Origin: Kitasatospora indigofera
GTDB lineage: Bacteria > Actinomycetota > Actinomycetes > Streptomycetales > Streptomycetaceae
NCBI RefSeq assembly: GCF_014655955.1
Contig: NZ_BNBO01000023.1
Span: 1 to 64,000, forward strand
Direction: 5' to 3'
Length of the DNA: 64,000 nucleotides
Shown here: piece after piece, positions 42,735 to 54,779 of the stretch
How positions within the stretch are numbered: position 1 is the stretch's first letter
Layout of the letters: each line of letters begins with the position of its first letter
Notes under the pieces: model-generated
Seen by the model: the letters and a program-made list of their open reading frames with translations, nothing else
The model's database searches: none
What the model was told of the DNA's origin: nothing
Made by a program: the position numbers and the translations under genes

Positions 42735-43300
42735 CGGAGCCCCGCCCGCCGGCCGACCCGCGTGCGGCCCGCACCCGGGAGAAACTGCGCCGGGCGCTGC
42801 TCGCCGAGTGCGCCGAACGCCCGCTCGCCGAGGTCAGCGTCTCCGCGGTGGTCCGCCGGGCGGGGCTCGGCCGGGCCACCTACTACCTGCACTACGAGGA
42901 CCTCCAGGCCCTCGCGGTGGACGCCTGCGCCGAGGTCGTCCGGCAGGCGGTGGACGCCCTGCACGCCTGGCGCGGCCTGCCCGACCCGGCCGCGCCGCCG
43001 CCGGCCCTGACCCTCTTCCTCGCCGACGCGGCCCGCCACGCGGACCTCTACCGCAGCCTGCTGCTGCCCGGCGGCAGCGGCCCGCTGGGGGACCTGCTCC
43101 ACCGGGAGCTGCGCGAGCGCAGCCGCCGCGAACGCGAGCTGGCCGGCGCCCCGCAGGCCGGCCTGGTCGCCTCGGCCGTCGCCGCCGCCTTCACCGGTGT
43201 GCTCGCCGACTGGCTGCACGGGAGCGTCGGGGGGACGCCGGAGGCCGTCGCGGCCGAGGTCTGGCGGCTGCTGATCGCCCTGCACCGCGCGGTGCGCTGA
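42731..43300 (+). CDS. TetR-family repressor
   Basis: A 189-aa regulator. The N-terminal helix-turn-helix reads AARTREKLRRALLAECAERPLAEVSVSAVVRRAGLGRATYYLHYEDLQALAVDA; the rest is a helical ligand-binding domain (AVAAAFTGVLADWLHGS). It is co-translated with the DUF1304 gene, and the double operator upstream of that gene is the likely binding site. The inducer is unknown. Confidence 0.9.
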   Translation: MTEPRPPADPRAARTREKLRRALLAECAERPLAEVSVSAVVRRAGLGRATYYLHYEDLQALAVDACAEVVRQAVDALHAWRGLPDPAAPPPALTLFLADAARHADLYRSLLLPGGSGPLGDLLHRELRERSRRERELAGAPQAGLVASAVAAAFTGVLADWLHGSVGGTPEAVAAEVWRLLIALHRAVR

Positions 43301-43350
43301 GCCGCCGGGCCGGCCCGCCACCGCACGGCCCGGCCCGGCGGCCGGGCCGG

Positions 43351-44418
43351 TCAGTCGGTCCAGCCGCGCCGGTAGGCCGACCAGTGCTCGGGGGTGGACG
43401 CGAAGTCCACGTACAGCGCCATGCCGAAGTTCTGCCGGCCGGGCGCCTCCCGCCCGAGGCCCAGGCGGACGCCGCGGACGGCGGCCGTCACCGTCTCCGC
43501 CGCGCCGTAGTGGCCCGCCTTGTCCTCCCAGAAGAAGGGCAGGCCCATCAGCAGGTCCACCTCCGGCGGGGTGACCTCCAGGGCCAGCACGGTCTGCTGC
43601 GCGACGTACCCGCCGTACAGCGACTCGACCGGCAGGCCGGTGTCGTAGGACATCACCGCGATCTGGTCGACCCGGCGGGCGGTCTCGGCGAAGTACGCCT
43701 GCGACCACCACTTGCCGTGGCCGGTCAGGCCGGTGGTGAGCACGTGCAGGCCGGGCAGCGGGTCGATCTGCGGGGCGGCCACCGAGAGCGCCGCGCCGCG
43801 CGCGGCCGTGACCGCCCGCACCTGGTCGAGCAGCGTGAGCCAGCCGTCCGATCCGGGGCGGATCGGCTCCATGTCGAAGTGCACGCCGTCGAAGCCGGCG
43901 TCCAGCACCTGGCCGGCGGCGGCGGTGACCCGGTCCCGGGAGGGGGCGTCCTCCAGGTCGAGCCCGGCCTTCTCCGGCTTCACCACGTCGCCCAGCCAGG
44001 ACTGCACCCGCACGCCCGGCAGCGTCCGGTGGACGGCCTCGACCAACCACCCGGCCCGGGGGTAGAGCGCGGGCGGCAGGCTCCCGTCGTGCTCCAGCGG
44101 ACCGGTGTGCACATAGAGGTCACGGATGCCGGTGCCGGCCAGCTGCCGCCCCAGCGCGGCCACGTCGGCGTCACTCTTCCGGCCGTCCACCCAGGCGTGC
44201 CCGAGCCAGACCGCGTCCCGCCCCCGGGTACGGGCCTCGGCACCGGGGTCGCCCGTGTACTGCAGCCGCAGCGCGAGGGCCGCCGAGCCCACCGGGAGCA
44301 CCAGTACGGCCAGGGCCACCAGCGCGCAGAGCAGGATCCGGCGTCCTCGGGACAGTCCCCGCCAGCGGCCGCGCACGGCCCCCGCCGCGCGCCGGAGACG
44401 TACGCCGAACGACTTCAT
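43351..44418 (-). CDS. Membrane-anchored GH18-like glycosidase or binding protein
   Basis: A 355-aa protein. An N-terminal basic segment and one membrane helix (RILLCALVALAVLVLPVGSAALALRL) anchor it, leaving the body outside. The extracellular domain has a TIM-barrel pattern of the GH18 chitinase type: LYVHTGPLE, VRVQSWLGD, FDGVHFDMEPI (the DxxxxDxE-like catalytic region), QIAVMSYDT. The Glu in MEP corresponds to the acid catalyst. Activity is not certain since family members may be inactive. It is divergent from metH. Confidence 0.7.
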   Translation of the reverse strand: MKSFGVRLRRAAGAVRGRWRGLSRGRRILLCALVALAVLVLPVGSAALALRLQYTGDPGAEARTRGRDAVWLGHAWVDGRKSDADVAALGRQLAGTGIRDLYVHTGPLEHDGSLPPALYPRAGWLVEAVHRTLPGVRVQSWLGDVVKPEKAGLDLEDAPSRDRVTAAAGQVLDAGFDGVHFDMEPIRPGSDGWLTLLDQVRAVTAARGAALSVAAPQIDPLPGLHVLTTGLTGHGKWWSQAYFAETARRVDQIAVMSYDTGLPVESLYGGYVAQQTVLALEVTPPEVDLLMGLPFFWEDKAGHYGAAETVTAAVRGVRLGLGREAPGRQNFGMALYVDFASTPEHWSAYRRGWTD

Positions 44419-44559
44419 TTCTGTTCCCCCGTCTTGATCGAACGCTCAGGATACGAAACGGTTCGCCGGTCCGAAGGCCCGGACGGATACCCTGGCGAGG
44501 TGCCTCCCCGACCGCGGGGAGCGCAAAGCCGACAGCCGTCGCACCCAGGGAGAAGCCCC

Positions 44560-48063
<3,504 letters not shown>

Positions 48064-48067
48064 CGAC

Positions 48068-48088
48068 GGCGGCCCGGCGCCGGCCGCC
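48068..48088 (+). terminator. Possible terminator hairpin after metH
   Basis: A 7-bp GGCGGCC/GGCCGCC stem 5 bp after the stop. A short direct repeat of TTCAACGCGCG (48050 and about 48097) brackets it, as if the gene end had been partly duplicated. Confidence 0.45.
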
Positions 48089-48256
48089 GCGGCCCTTCAA
48101 CGCGCGGTAACCGGGATGTCGCACAGCGTTCGCCGCATTTCGGCGCGGGCGGCGTATCCTGGATCATCCTGAACGGGCCGGTCCGCTCACCAGCGGGCCG
48201 GCCTGTGCCATCCCCGGAGGCAGATCCGGGTGTGCGCGAACGGAAGGACTCCCACC

Positions 48257-48961
48257 ATGACGACCATCTCCACCGCCGCCCGCACCCTCGGCCACGACAA
48301 CGGGCAAGGCCTCCAGGCGGTGCTGCTGGACATGGACGGGACCCTGGTCGACACCGAGGACTTCTGGTGGCAGGCGGAGGTCTCGCTCTTCGCCGAGCTG
48401 GGCTACGCGCTGGACGAGAACGACCGGGCGCACGTGGTCGGCGGCCCGATGAGCCGGGTGATCGACTACCTGCTCTCCACCACCGGCGTCGACCTCGCGC
48501 CGGCCGACCTCACCACGCTGATCAACCAGCGGTTCGTGGACCTGCTGGGCGGCGGGGTGCCGTTGATGCCGGGCGCCGAGCGGCTGCTCAACACGCTGGC
48601 CGCGCACGGCGTCCCGGCGGCCCTGGTGTCGGCCTCGCACCGGCACATCATCGACATCGTGCTGGCCACCCTGGGCACCCACCACTTCGCCTTCTCGCTC
48701 GCGGGGGACGAGGTGCCGCGCACCAAGCCGCACCCGGACCCGTACCTGGAGGCGGTCCGCCGCTTCGGCGCGGAGCCGGCCCGCTGCGTGGTGGTGGAGG
48801 ACGCCCCGACCGGGGTGCGGTCGGCCGAGGCGGCCGGCTGCCCGGTGATCGCGGTGCCGTCGGTGGCGGTGATCGAGCCGGCTCCCGGCCGGCTGGTGCT
48901 GCCCTCCCTGGAGCAGGTCGACCTCGAACTGCTGCGCTCGCTGGTGGCCTCGCGGGTCTGA
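48257..48961 (+). CDS. HAD-superfamily hydrolase (phosphatase)
   Basis: A 234-aa phosphatase of the beta-phosphoglucomutase/glycerol-phosphatase-like subgroup. Motif I is LLDMDGTLVDTE (nucleophilic Asp), motif II the Ser in VSASHRH, motif III the Lys in RTKPHPDPY, and motif IV VVEDAPTGVRSAEAAG. The N-terminal cap helix is present. ATG 48257 has GGAAGGA upstream. It follows metH on the same strand after 193 bp, but a shared transcript is uncertain. Substrate unknown. Confidence 0.85.
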   Translation: MTTISTAARTLGHDNGQGLQAVLLDMDGTLVDTEDFWWQAEVSLFAELGYALDENDRAHVVGGPMSRVIDYLLSTTGVDLAPADLTTLINQRFVDLLGGGVPLMPGAERLLNTLAAHGVPAALVSASHRHIIDIVLATLGTHHFAFSLAGDEVPRTKPHPDPYLEAVRRFGAEPARCVVVEDAPTGVRSAEAAGCPVIAVPSVAVIEPAPGRLVLPSLEQVDLELLRSLVASRV

Positions 48962-49688
48962 CGCGGGGGCGGGGCGCACCGCCGGCCGTCCGGCGGTGCG
49001 CCGGGCTGCCCGGCCGCCCCGGGGCTCCCGCCGGGTGCGCCGTCCCGGTAACCGTCCTGACGCTCTGTCCCCGCTGTTGTCCCCGCTGTTGTCCGGGCCG
49101 TTGTCCCGGCCGTTGTCCGGGCGTCCCGGGCCGTTCGCCGGCGGGCGGCCGGGCGGTGCCGTGGCGGTCCGTCCGGGGGTGCGCCGGGCCGGGCCGGACG
49201 GCCGGGTGCCGCGCGGCCGTGCCGGTACGACCCTTGGGGTGCGGCTGTCCCGATCCAACGGTTCCGATGTGATTGTCGTCTCATTGTCAACTCCCGGTAC
49301 CGGCCGGTAACTCGGGCCGGCCGGCGGGACGTGCTCGTCAGCCCGGGAGAAATCGGGCATTGCCTGACAACTCATCGGTTCGGAGGCCGTTGCCGGCCGG
49401 ACGGGAGTTCGATCGGACCCCGCACGAGTGGGGGCGATCCCCGGCCGATGTGGCACGCTACTTCCGATCGATTCCGCTCAGCGGTCGCCCCCAGCCGGAC
49501 AACCATCCCGGCCGGCCGGCCGCTGTCGCCCCACACCCTCATGTCGCGCGCCACCACCGAAGACGGGCAACCCCGTCGGGCCTGTGGGTGCGCGGCACCC
49601 GGCCGCACCGGCGCACTCCCGATCGGGAGCGGCAGCGCGGAGGCCACCGGCACACACCGCCGGCCGCACCGAGAAGGACGCCACCCGC
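48962..49688. repeat. Long intergenic region with CCGTTGTCC-type repeats
   Basis: A 727-bp gap. Around 49071-49130 lie five direct copies of a 9-13-bp word containing TGTTGTCC or CGTTGTCC. Further on, TTGTCA words occur near 49284 and a mirrored TGACAACTC near 49367. These could be control sites for the lipoprotein gene. No credible gene was found, though the region is open on both strands. Confidence 0.5.
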
Positions 49689-51299
49689 ATGACTTCAGCT
49701 CAACGACTGGCAGCGCTCACCTGTGCCGGACTCGTCGCCACCACCGTCGCGGGCTGCGGCTCCGTCACCAAGGCCGTCACCGGTTCGGACCCGGGCGGGG
49801 CGATCGTGATGGGCACCACCAGCGTCACCAACGTGCTGGACCCGGCCGGTGCCTACGACAACGGCTCCTGGCTGCTGCTGCACAACACCTTCCAGTCGCT
49901 GCTGAAGTTCCCCGCCGGCAGCTCCGCGCCGAGCCCGGACGCCGCGCAGTCCTGTGAGTTCACCGGGGCCGACGCCACCACCTACCACTGCACCCTGCGC
50001 TCCGGCCTGAAGTTCTCCAACGGCCACCCGCTGACCGCGCAGGACGTGGTCTTCTCCATCGAGCGGATGAAGAAGATCAAGGACGACAACGGTCCGTCCT
50101 CGCTGCTCGACTCCATCAAGTCGGTGGAGGCCAAGGGCGACACCGACGTGACCTTCACGCTCACCCAGCCGGACGCGGTGCTGCCGGCCAAGCTGGCCAG
50201 CTCGGCCGGCGCGATCGTCGACCACCAGGTGTTCCCGGCCGACAAGCTGCTGCCCAACGACAAGCTGGTCGGCTCCGGCCCGTACAAGATCGACAGCCTG
50301 GAGACGATGGCCTCGGACGGCGGCACCAAGGTGCCCGGCAAGGTCACCCTGGTCGCCAACGACCAGTTCAGCGGCGACGAGAAGCTGCGGAACAAGAAGT
50401 TCACCCTGCGGTACTTCCTCAAGGGCTCGGACCTCAAGGCCGCCCTCGACACCGGCGAGGTCGACCTCACCGACAACAGCCTCGACCCGGGCGCGGGCGC
50501 CCAGTACCTGGCGGACCAGCAGGCCGGCAAGACGGCCGTCCAGGTCGCCGACGGCGACAGCTCCGAGACCCGCTACCTGGCCTTCAACACCAAGGACGCC
50601 GTCACCGGCAACCCCGCGGTGCGCCAGGCGGTCGCCCAGCTGCTGGACCGCAAGGTGCTGGCCCGCGACGTCTACGCCCGCACCGTCCAGCCGCTCTACT
50701 CGGTGGTCCCCGCCGGGGTGGCCGGCCACAACACCGCCTTCTTCGACAAGTACGGCGACCCGGACGTGGCGAAGGCCAAGCAGATCCTGACCGCCGCCAA
50801 GGTGTCCCTGCCGGTCAAGCTGAGCCTCACCTGGTCCCGGGCCCGGGCCGAGGGCGCCGAGGCCGCCGAGATGAAGAAGCAGCTGGAGGCCAGCGGCCTC
50901 TTCCAGGTGACGGTCACCCAGGAGGCCGACTGGGAGAAGTTCAAGAAGGGCTGGAAGGCCGGCAGCTACCAGGCCTACACGATCGGCTGGACGGCCGACT
51001 ACCCGGACCCGGACAACTTCGTCGCCCCGCTGGTCGTCGACGGCGGCGCCTACCACACCGGCTGGAACGACCCCCGGATCAGCGACAAGCTGCTGCCGGA
51101 GAGCCTCAAGCAGGTCGACCGGGCCGCCGCGGGCGCCGTCTTCGCGCAGATGCAGAACATCACCGCCGAGGGCGTCCCGCTGATCCCGATCTTCCAGGCG
51201 AAGTCCTTCTACGCCTTCCGCTCCAACATCACGGGCGTGGAGTCCACGGTCGACACCACCGGCGTGTTCCGGTTCTGGGAGATCGGCCGCAGCAAGTAG
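49689..51299 (+). CDS. ABC transporter substrate-binding lipoprotein (SBP family 5)
   Basis: A 536-aa peptide/nickel-type solute receptor. The signal peptide has a lipobox (VATTVAGCG), so the mature protein is lipid-anchored. Family 5 marks are DVVFSIERMKKIKDDNG, VGSGPYKID, GEVDLTDN, AVRQAVAQLLDRKVLARDVY and the late GWTADYPDPDNFVAPL. ATG 49689 follows GAGAAGGACG. No permease or ATPase lies next to it, so it is an orphan receptor that must use distant transporter genes. Ligand probably an oligopeptide. Confidence 0.9.
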   Translation: MTSAQRLAALTCAGLVATTVAGCGSVTKAVTGSDPGGAIVMGTTSVTNVLDPAGAYDNGSWLLLHNTFQSLLKFPAGSSAPSPDAAQSCEFTGADATTYHCTLRSGLKFSNGHPLTAQDVVFSIERMKKIKDDNGPSSLLDSIKSVEAKGDTDVTFTLTQPDAVLPAKLASSAGAIVDHQVFPADKLLPNDKLVGSGPYKIDSLETMASDGGTKVPGKVTLVANDQFSGDEKLRNKKFTLRYFLKGSDLKAALDTGEVDLTDNSLDPGAGAQYLADQQAGKTAVQVADGDSSETRYLAFNTKDAVTGNPAVRQAVAQLLDRKVLARDVYARTVQPLYSVVPAGVAGHNTAFFDKYGDPDVAKAKQILTAAKVSLPVKLSLTWSRARAEGAEAAEMKKQLEASGLFQVTVTQEADWEKFKKGWKAGSYQAYTIGWTADYPDPDNFVAPLVVDGGAYHTGWNDPRISDKLLPESLKQVDRAAAGAVFAQMQNITAEGVPLIPIFQAKSFYAFRSNITGVESTVDTTGVFRFWEIGRSK

Positions 51300-51321
51300 C
51301 AGGGCCGCGGCCCCGCAGACC

Positions 51322-51367
51322 GGTGGCCCGTCCGCCCCTCCTGGTGCAAGGGGGCGGACGGGCCACC
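51322..51367. terminator. Bidirectional terminator
   Basis: A perfect 17-bp stem GGTGGCCCGTCCGCCCC (51322-51338) with 51351-51367 and a 12-nt loop, between the convergent lipoprotein and response-regulator genes. Confidence 0.85.
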
Positions 51368-51510
51368 CTCATGTCCGGGGCCACCCTCGTGCCCGGGCGG
51401 ATCCGCCCGGCGCCCGGGGCCTGACGCACGGTCGGACGGGCACGCCCGCGCGGCCCGACGCGCAGGGGCCGGGCACCGTCGTCGGCGCCCGGCCCCTGCG
51501 CGACCGCGTT

Positions 51511-52182
51511 CTACAGCGCGCCGGGGCGCACCAGCCCGCTCTCGTAGGCGTACACCGCCGCCTGCACCCGGTCGCGCAGCTGGAGCTTGGTCAGCACATG
51601 GCCGACGTGGGTCTTCACCGTGGTCTCGCTGACGAAGAGTTCGGCCGCGATCTCGGCGTTCGACAGGCCGCGGGCGACCAGCCGGAGCACCTCCAGCTCA
51701 CGCTCCGTCAGCGCGGTGAGGGCCTGCGGCGGCGCCTCGTCCCCGGACGGGAGCTTGGTGGCGTACATGTCCAGCAGCCGGCGGGTGATGCTCGGGGCGA
51801 GCATCGCGGCGCCGTCGGCGACCACCCGGATCGCCTGCACCAGCTCCTCGGCCGGGACGTCCTTGAGCAGGAAGCCGCTGGCCCCCGCCCGGAGCGCCTC
51901 GACCACGTACTCGTCCAGGTCGAAGGTGGTCAGCACCAGGACCTTGGCCGGGCCGTCGCGGCCGGGGCCGGCGATCCGGCGGGTGGCCTCGACGCCGTCC
52001 ATCCGGGGCATCCGGATGTCCATCAGCACCACGTCGGGCTGCAGCGCCCGGACCTGGTCCAGCGCCTGCTGGCCGTCGCCGGCCTCGCCGACCACCACCA
52101 GGTCGGACTCGGCCTCCAGGATCATCCGGAAGCCGGTGCGGAGCAGTGGCTGGTCGTCGACCAGCAGCACTCGGATCGTCAC
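51511..52182 (-). CDS. NarL/FixJ-type response regulator
   Basis: A 223-aa two-component regulator. The receiver has Asp9/Asp10, phospho-acceptor Asp55 in VVLMDIRMP and Lys in GFLLKDV. The LuxR-type helix-turn-helix is LTERELEVLRLVARGLSNAEIAAELFVSETTVKTHVGHVLTKL. The GTG start touches the RecB-like stop with no gap, so translation is coupled. No sensor kinase is adjacent, which makes it an orphan; its partner and targets are unknown. Confidence 0.9.
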   Translation of the reverse strand: MTIRVLLVDDQPLLRTGFRMILEAESDLVVVGEAGDGQQALDQVRALQPDVVLMDIRMPRMDGVEATRRIAGPGRDGPAKVLVLTTFDLDEYVVEALRAGASGFLLKDVPAEELVQAIRVVADGAAMLAPSITRRLLDMYATKLPSGDEAPPQALTALTERELEVLRLVARGLSNAEIAAELFVSETTVKTHVGHVLTKLQLRDRVQAAVYAYESGLVRPGAL

Positions 52183-53235
52183 CTAGGACTCCTTGCTCAG
52201 GTGCTCGTCCGACCCCTGCGGCGCCTCGGCGGCGGGGTCGTCCTCGTCGGATCGGGTGGCGGGCGCGGCCGGGGGCACCGACGCCGCCGGGGCCGGGGGA
52301 GCGGGCGCGGAGCCGTCCCGCGCGGCCGGGACGCCACCGGCCGCGCCCGCCACGGGCGGTCCGGTCAGCGGGAGCGGGTACGGCGGGGGAGTGCCGCCGA
52401 ACTCCGGGCAGCTCGCCTTGTGGTCGCACCAGTCGCATAGCCGGTTCCTGGTGGCCGGGAACTCGCCGGTGGCCACCGCCTGCGAGATGGTCTCCCAGAG
52501 CGCCATGAGCTTGCGCTCCACCGCGCGCAGGTCCGCCTCGTCCGGGTCGTACGACACCACGTCGCCGCCCCCGCCCAGGTAGACCAGCTGCAGCCGCTTC
52601 GGGATCACGCCCTTCCAGCGCCACACCACCAGGGCGTAGAACTTCATCTGGAACATGGCCTTGCCCTCGAAGTCCCGCGAGGGCGCCCGGCCGGTCTTGT
52701 AGTCGACCAGCCGCACCTCACCGGTCGGCGCGACGTCCACCCGGTCGATGTAGCCGCGCAGCAGCAGGCCCGACTCCAGGGCCGTCTCCACGTAGAGCTC
52801 GCGCTCGACGGGGTGCAGCCGGGTCGGGTCCTCCAGCCGGAACCACTGGCCGATCAGCTTCTCGGCGTCCGCCAGCCAGCGGGTCAGCGCGGCGCCGTCC
52901 GGCTCCGCGGCGCCGCCCTCGCCGCCGCCGAACAGGCCGGCCAGCTCCGGGCGCTCGCCCAGCAGCCGCTCCCACTGCGGGCGCAGCAGGCCGAGCGCGC
53001 GCTCGTGGGTCCGCTCCGCGGCGGGGCTGTCGAAGAGCCGTTCCAGGACGGCGTGGACGAGGGTGCCGCGGGTGGCGGCCGGGCTGGGCGGCTCGGGCAG
53101 CTTGTCGATCACCCGGAGCCGGTAGAGCAGCGGACAGGTCAGGAAGTCCCCCGCACGCGACGGGGACAGCCCCGTCGGGGGCGCGGCCCGGCGGGCCGGC
53201 GCCTCGACGGTCGGGCCGTGGTCGGTCTGGTGCAT
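52183..53235 (-). CDS. RecB-like PD-(D/E)XK exonuclease family protein
   Basis: A 350-aa nuclease-domain protein of the RecB/Cas4-like group. SPSRAGDFLTCPLLYRLRVIDKLP and TRGTLVHAVLERLF begin the domain. The catalytic motifs follow in GYIDRVDVAPTG and VRLVDYKTG (Asp and Lys). A Cys in LTCP with CDWCDHKASCPEF (Cys-x2-Cys-x5-Cys) could hold a [4Fe-4S] cluster as in AddB and Cas4. A Pro/Ala-rich tail follows. ATG 53235 comes 6 bases after TAGGGT, so the message may be leaderless. It is fused as a unit with the response regulator downstream. Confidence 0.85.
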   Translation of the reverse strand: MHQTDHGPTVEAPARRAAPPTGLSPSRAGDFLTCPLLYRLRVIDKLPEPPSPAATRGTLVHAVLERLFDSPAAERTHERALGLLRPQWERLLGERPELAGLFGGGEGGAAEPDGAALTRWLADAEKLIGQWFRLEDPTRLHPVERELYVETALESGLLLRGYIDRVDVAPTGEVRLVDYKTGRAPSRDFEGKAMFQMKFYALVVWRWKGVIPKRLQLVYLGGGGDVVSYDPDEADLRAVERKLMALWETISQAVATGEFPATRNRLCDWCDHKASCPEFGGTPPPYPLPLTGPPVAGAAGGVPAARDGSAPAPPAPAASVPPAAPATRSDEDDPAAEAPQGSDEHLSKES

Positions 53236-53417
53236 GCCCCGACCCTATGGCCCAACGCTGTCATTCCGCTGCCACGGCGCTGACACGGCCGGCTCTGGGG
53301 AGGGCCGGATACGGGTATGAGACCCGTAGGAGGGGCGGGCGCCGGATTCCGCCGGAGATCACGTAGCGTGGGCGGACGGCGCGGACACGACGGGGACGAC
53401 GAGCTGAAGGGACACCG

Positions 53418-54641
53418 GTGAGCGACACCAGGGGGCAGCAGACCTCCGAACAGCCACCGCCCGGCGGGACACCCGGCGCGGGCACGCCCCCGGCCGGCGG
53501 GCCCGGCCCGCGCGGCGGCATCCTGATGGGCCGCCCGTTCGGCGTGCCGGTCTACGTCACCCCGTCCTGGTTCGTCATCGCCGCGCTGATCACCTGGATC
53601 TTCGGCGGGCAGCTCGCCCGGGTGCTGCCGGAGCTGGGCGGCACCCGCTACCTGGTCGCGCTGTCCTTCGCGATCGCCTTCTACGCCTCGGTCCTGGTGC
53701 ACGAGCTGGCGCACACCCTGGTCGCGCTGCGCTACAAGCTCGGCGTGCGCCGGATCCAGCTGCAGTTCCTGGGCGGCATCTCGGAGATCGAGAACGAGGC
53801 GCAGACCCCGGCCCGCGAGTTCTGGCTGGCCTTCGCCGGGCCGCTGCTCTCGGTGGTGCTCGGCGGGGTCTTCCTGGCGGCCGGCCGGCTGGTGGAGCTC
53901 TCCAGCGTGCCCGGGGTGCTGCTGGCCGGGCTGATGGTCAGCAACTTCGTGGTCGCCGTGTTCAACCTGCTGCCCGGCCTGCCGCTGGACGGCGGCCGGA
54001 TGCTGCGCGCCGTGGTCTGGGGCCTGACCGGCCGCCCGATGGCCGGCACCGTGGCGGCCTCCTGGGCCGGCCGGGCGCTGGCCGTCGCGGTGCTGATCGG
54101 CCTGCCGCTGTTCAGCGCCTCGCGGGACGACGGCGGCCGCACCGGGACGGACACCCTGATCGACGCGGCGCTGGCCGCGATCCTGGCCGCGATCATCTGG
54201 AACGGCGCGGTCGGCGGCCTGCGGGGCGCCCGGCTGAAGGAGGCGCTGCCCGGCCTGCGGCTGCGGGAGCTGGCCCGGCGGGCTGTCCCGGTCACCGCCG
54301 ACACGCCGCTCGGCGAGGCGCTGCGCCGGGCCCGGGAGGCCGGGGCCGGCGCCGTCCTGGTGGTGGACGGGCTGGGGGCGCCGATCGCCGTGGTCCGGGA
54401 GTCCGCGGTGCGGGCGGTGCCCGAGCAGCGCCGTCCGTGGGTCGCGGTGGGCGCCCTCGCCCGCGACCTGGAGCCGGGCCTGCGGCTGCCGGCCGACCTG
54501 GCCGGCGAGGACCTGCTGCGGGCCCTGCGGGCGACCCCGGCCAGCGAGTACCTGGTGGTCGAGCCGGACGGGTCGGCGTACGGGGTGCTGGCGCTGACCG
54601 ACGTCGAGCAGCGGCTCAGCAAGGCCGTCGCGGGCCGCTGA
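53418..54641 (+). CDS. Site-2-type (M50) membrane protease with CBS domains
   Basis: A 407-aa intramembrane zinc metalloprotease. It has a Pro/Gly-rich N terminus, then membrane helices carrying HELAH (VHELAHTLVAL), the second ligand motif FNLLPGLPLDGGRML, and two CBS-like repeats in the C-terminal third (PVTADTPLGEALRRAREAGAGAVLVVD and SEYLVVEPDGSAYGVL). Such proteases release membrane-bound sigma or other factors. GTG 53418 follows GAAGGGA. The stop lies 83 bp before the trmI operator, so the genes are probably separate units. Substrate unknown. Confidence 0.9.
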   Translation: MSDTRGQQTSEQPPPGGTPGAGTPPAGGPGPRGGILMGRPFGVPVYVTPSWFVIAALITWIFGGQLARVLPELGGTRYLVALSFAIAFYASVLVHELAHTLVALRYKLGVRRIQLQFLGGISEIENEAQTPAREFWLAFAGPLLSVVLGGVFLAAGRLVELSSVPGVLLAGLMVSNFVVAVFNLLPGLPLDGGRMLRAVVWGLTGRPMAGTVAASWAGRALAVAVLIGLPLFSASRDDGGRTGTDTLIDAALAAILAAIIWNGAVGGLRGARLKEALPGLRLRELARRAVPVTADTPLGEALRRAREAGAGAVLVVDGLGAPIAVVRESAVRAVPEQRRPWVAVGALARDLEPGLRLPADLAGEDLLRALRATPASEYLVVEPDGSAYGVLALTDVEQRLSKAVAGR

Positions 54642-54723
54642 GGCCGTCCCGTGCCGGGCCGGGGGCAGGGGAGCCCGGGAGGGCGCCCGGGGCGTCCTGA
54701 GGCCCTCACCGGGCGGCCGGCGT

Positions 54724-54745
54724 GACCACAGTGATCACTGTGGTC
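54724..54745. promoter_or_regulatory. Perfect 22-bp palindrome upstream of trmI
   Basis: Arms GACCACAGTGA and TCACTGTGGTC form an exact dyad with no spacer, ending 34 bp before the trmI ATG where a -35 region or activator site would be. It has no loop, so a DNA operator is more likely than a terminator. The binding protein is unknown. Confidence 0.7.
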
Positions 54746-54766
54746 GGTGGGACGGCTGCCAGCCCT

Positions 54767-54772
54767 TAGAAT
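54767..54772 (+). promoter_or_regulatory. -10 box of trmI (leaderless)
   Basis: TAGAAT ends 7 bases before the ATG and no ribosome site is seen, so the transcript probably begins at the start codon. Confidence 0.5.
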
Positions 54773-54779
54773 TGTCCGC

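Noticed and set aside
42808-44559. A very long plus-strand frame running into metH with about 580 extra residues
   Set aside because: The upstream part overlaps the TetR and GH18-like genes in another frame and is low-complexity. A good ribosome site and the MetH start lie at 44560.
44419-44559. Possible SAM, SAH or cobalamin riboswitch before metH
   Set aside because: GCCACTG at the start codon resembles a B12 box, but the rest of the conserved core is absent and the leader is short. I could not align any known riboswitch.
52183-53235. Cas4 and a CRISPR system
   Set aside because: The nuclease has Cas4-like motifs, but no repeats, spacers or other cas genes are present in the window.
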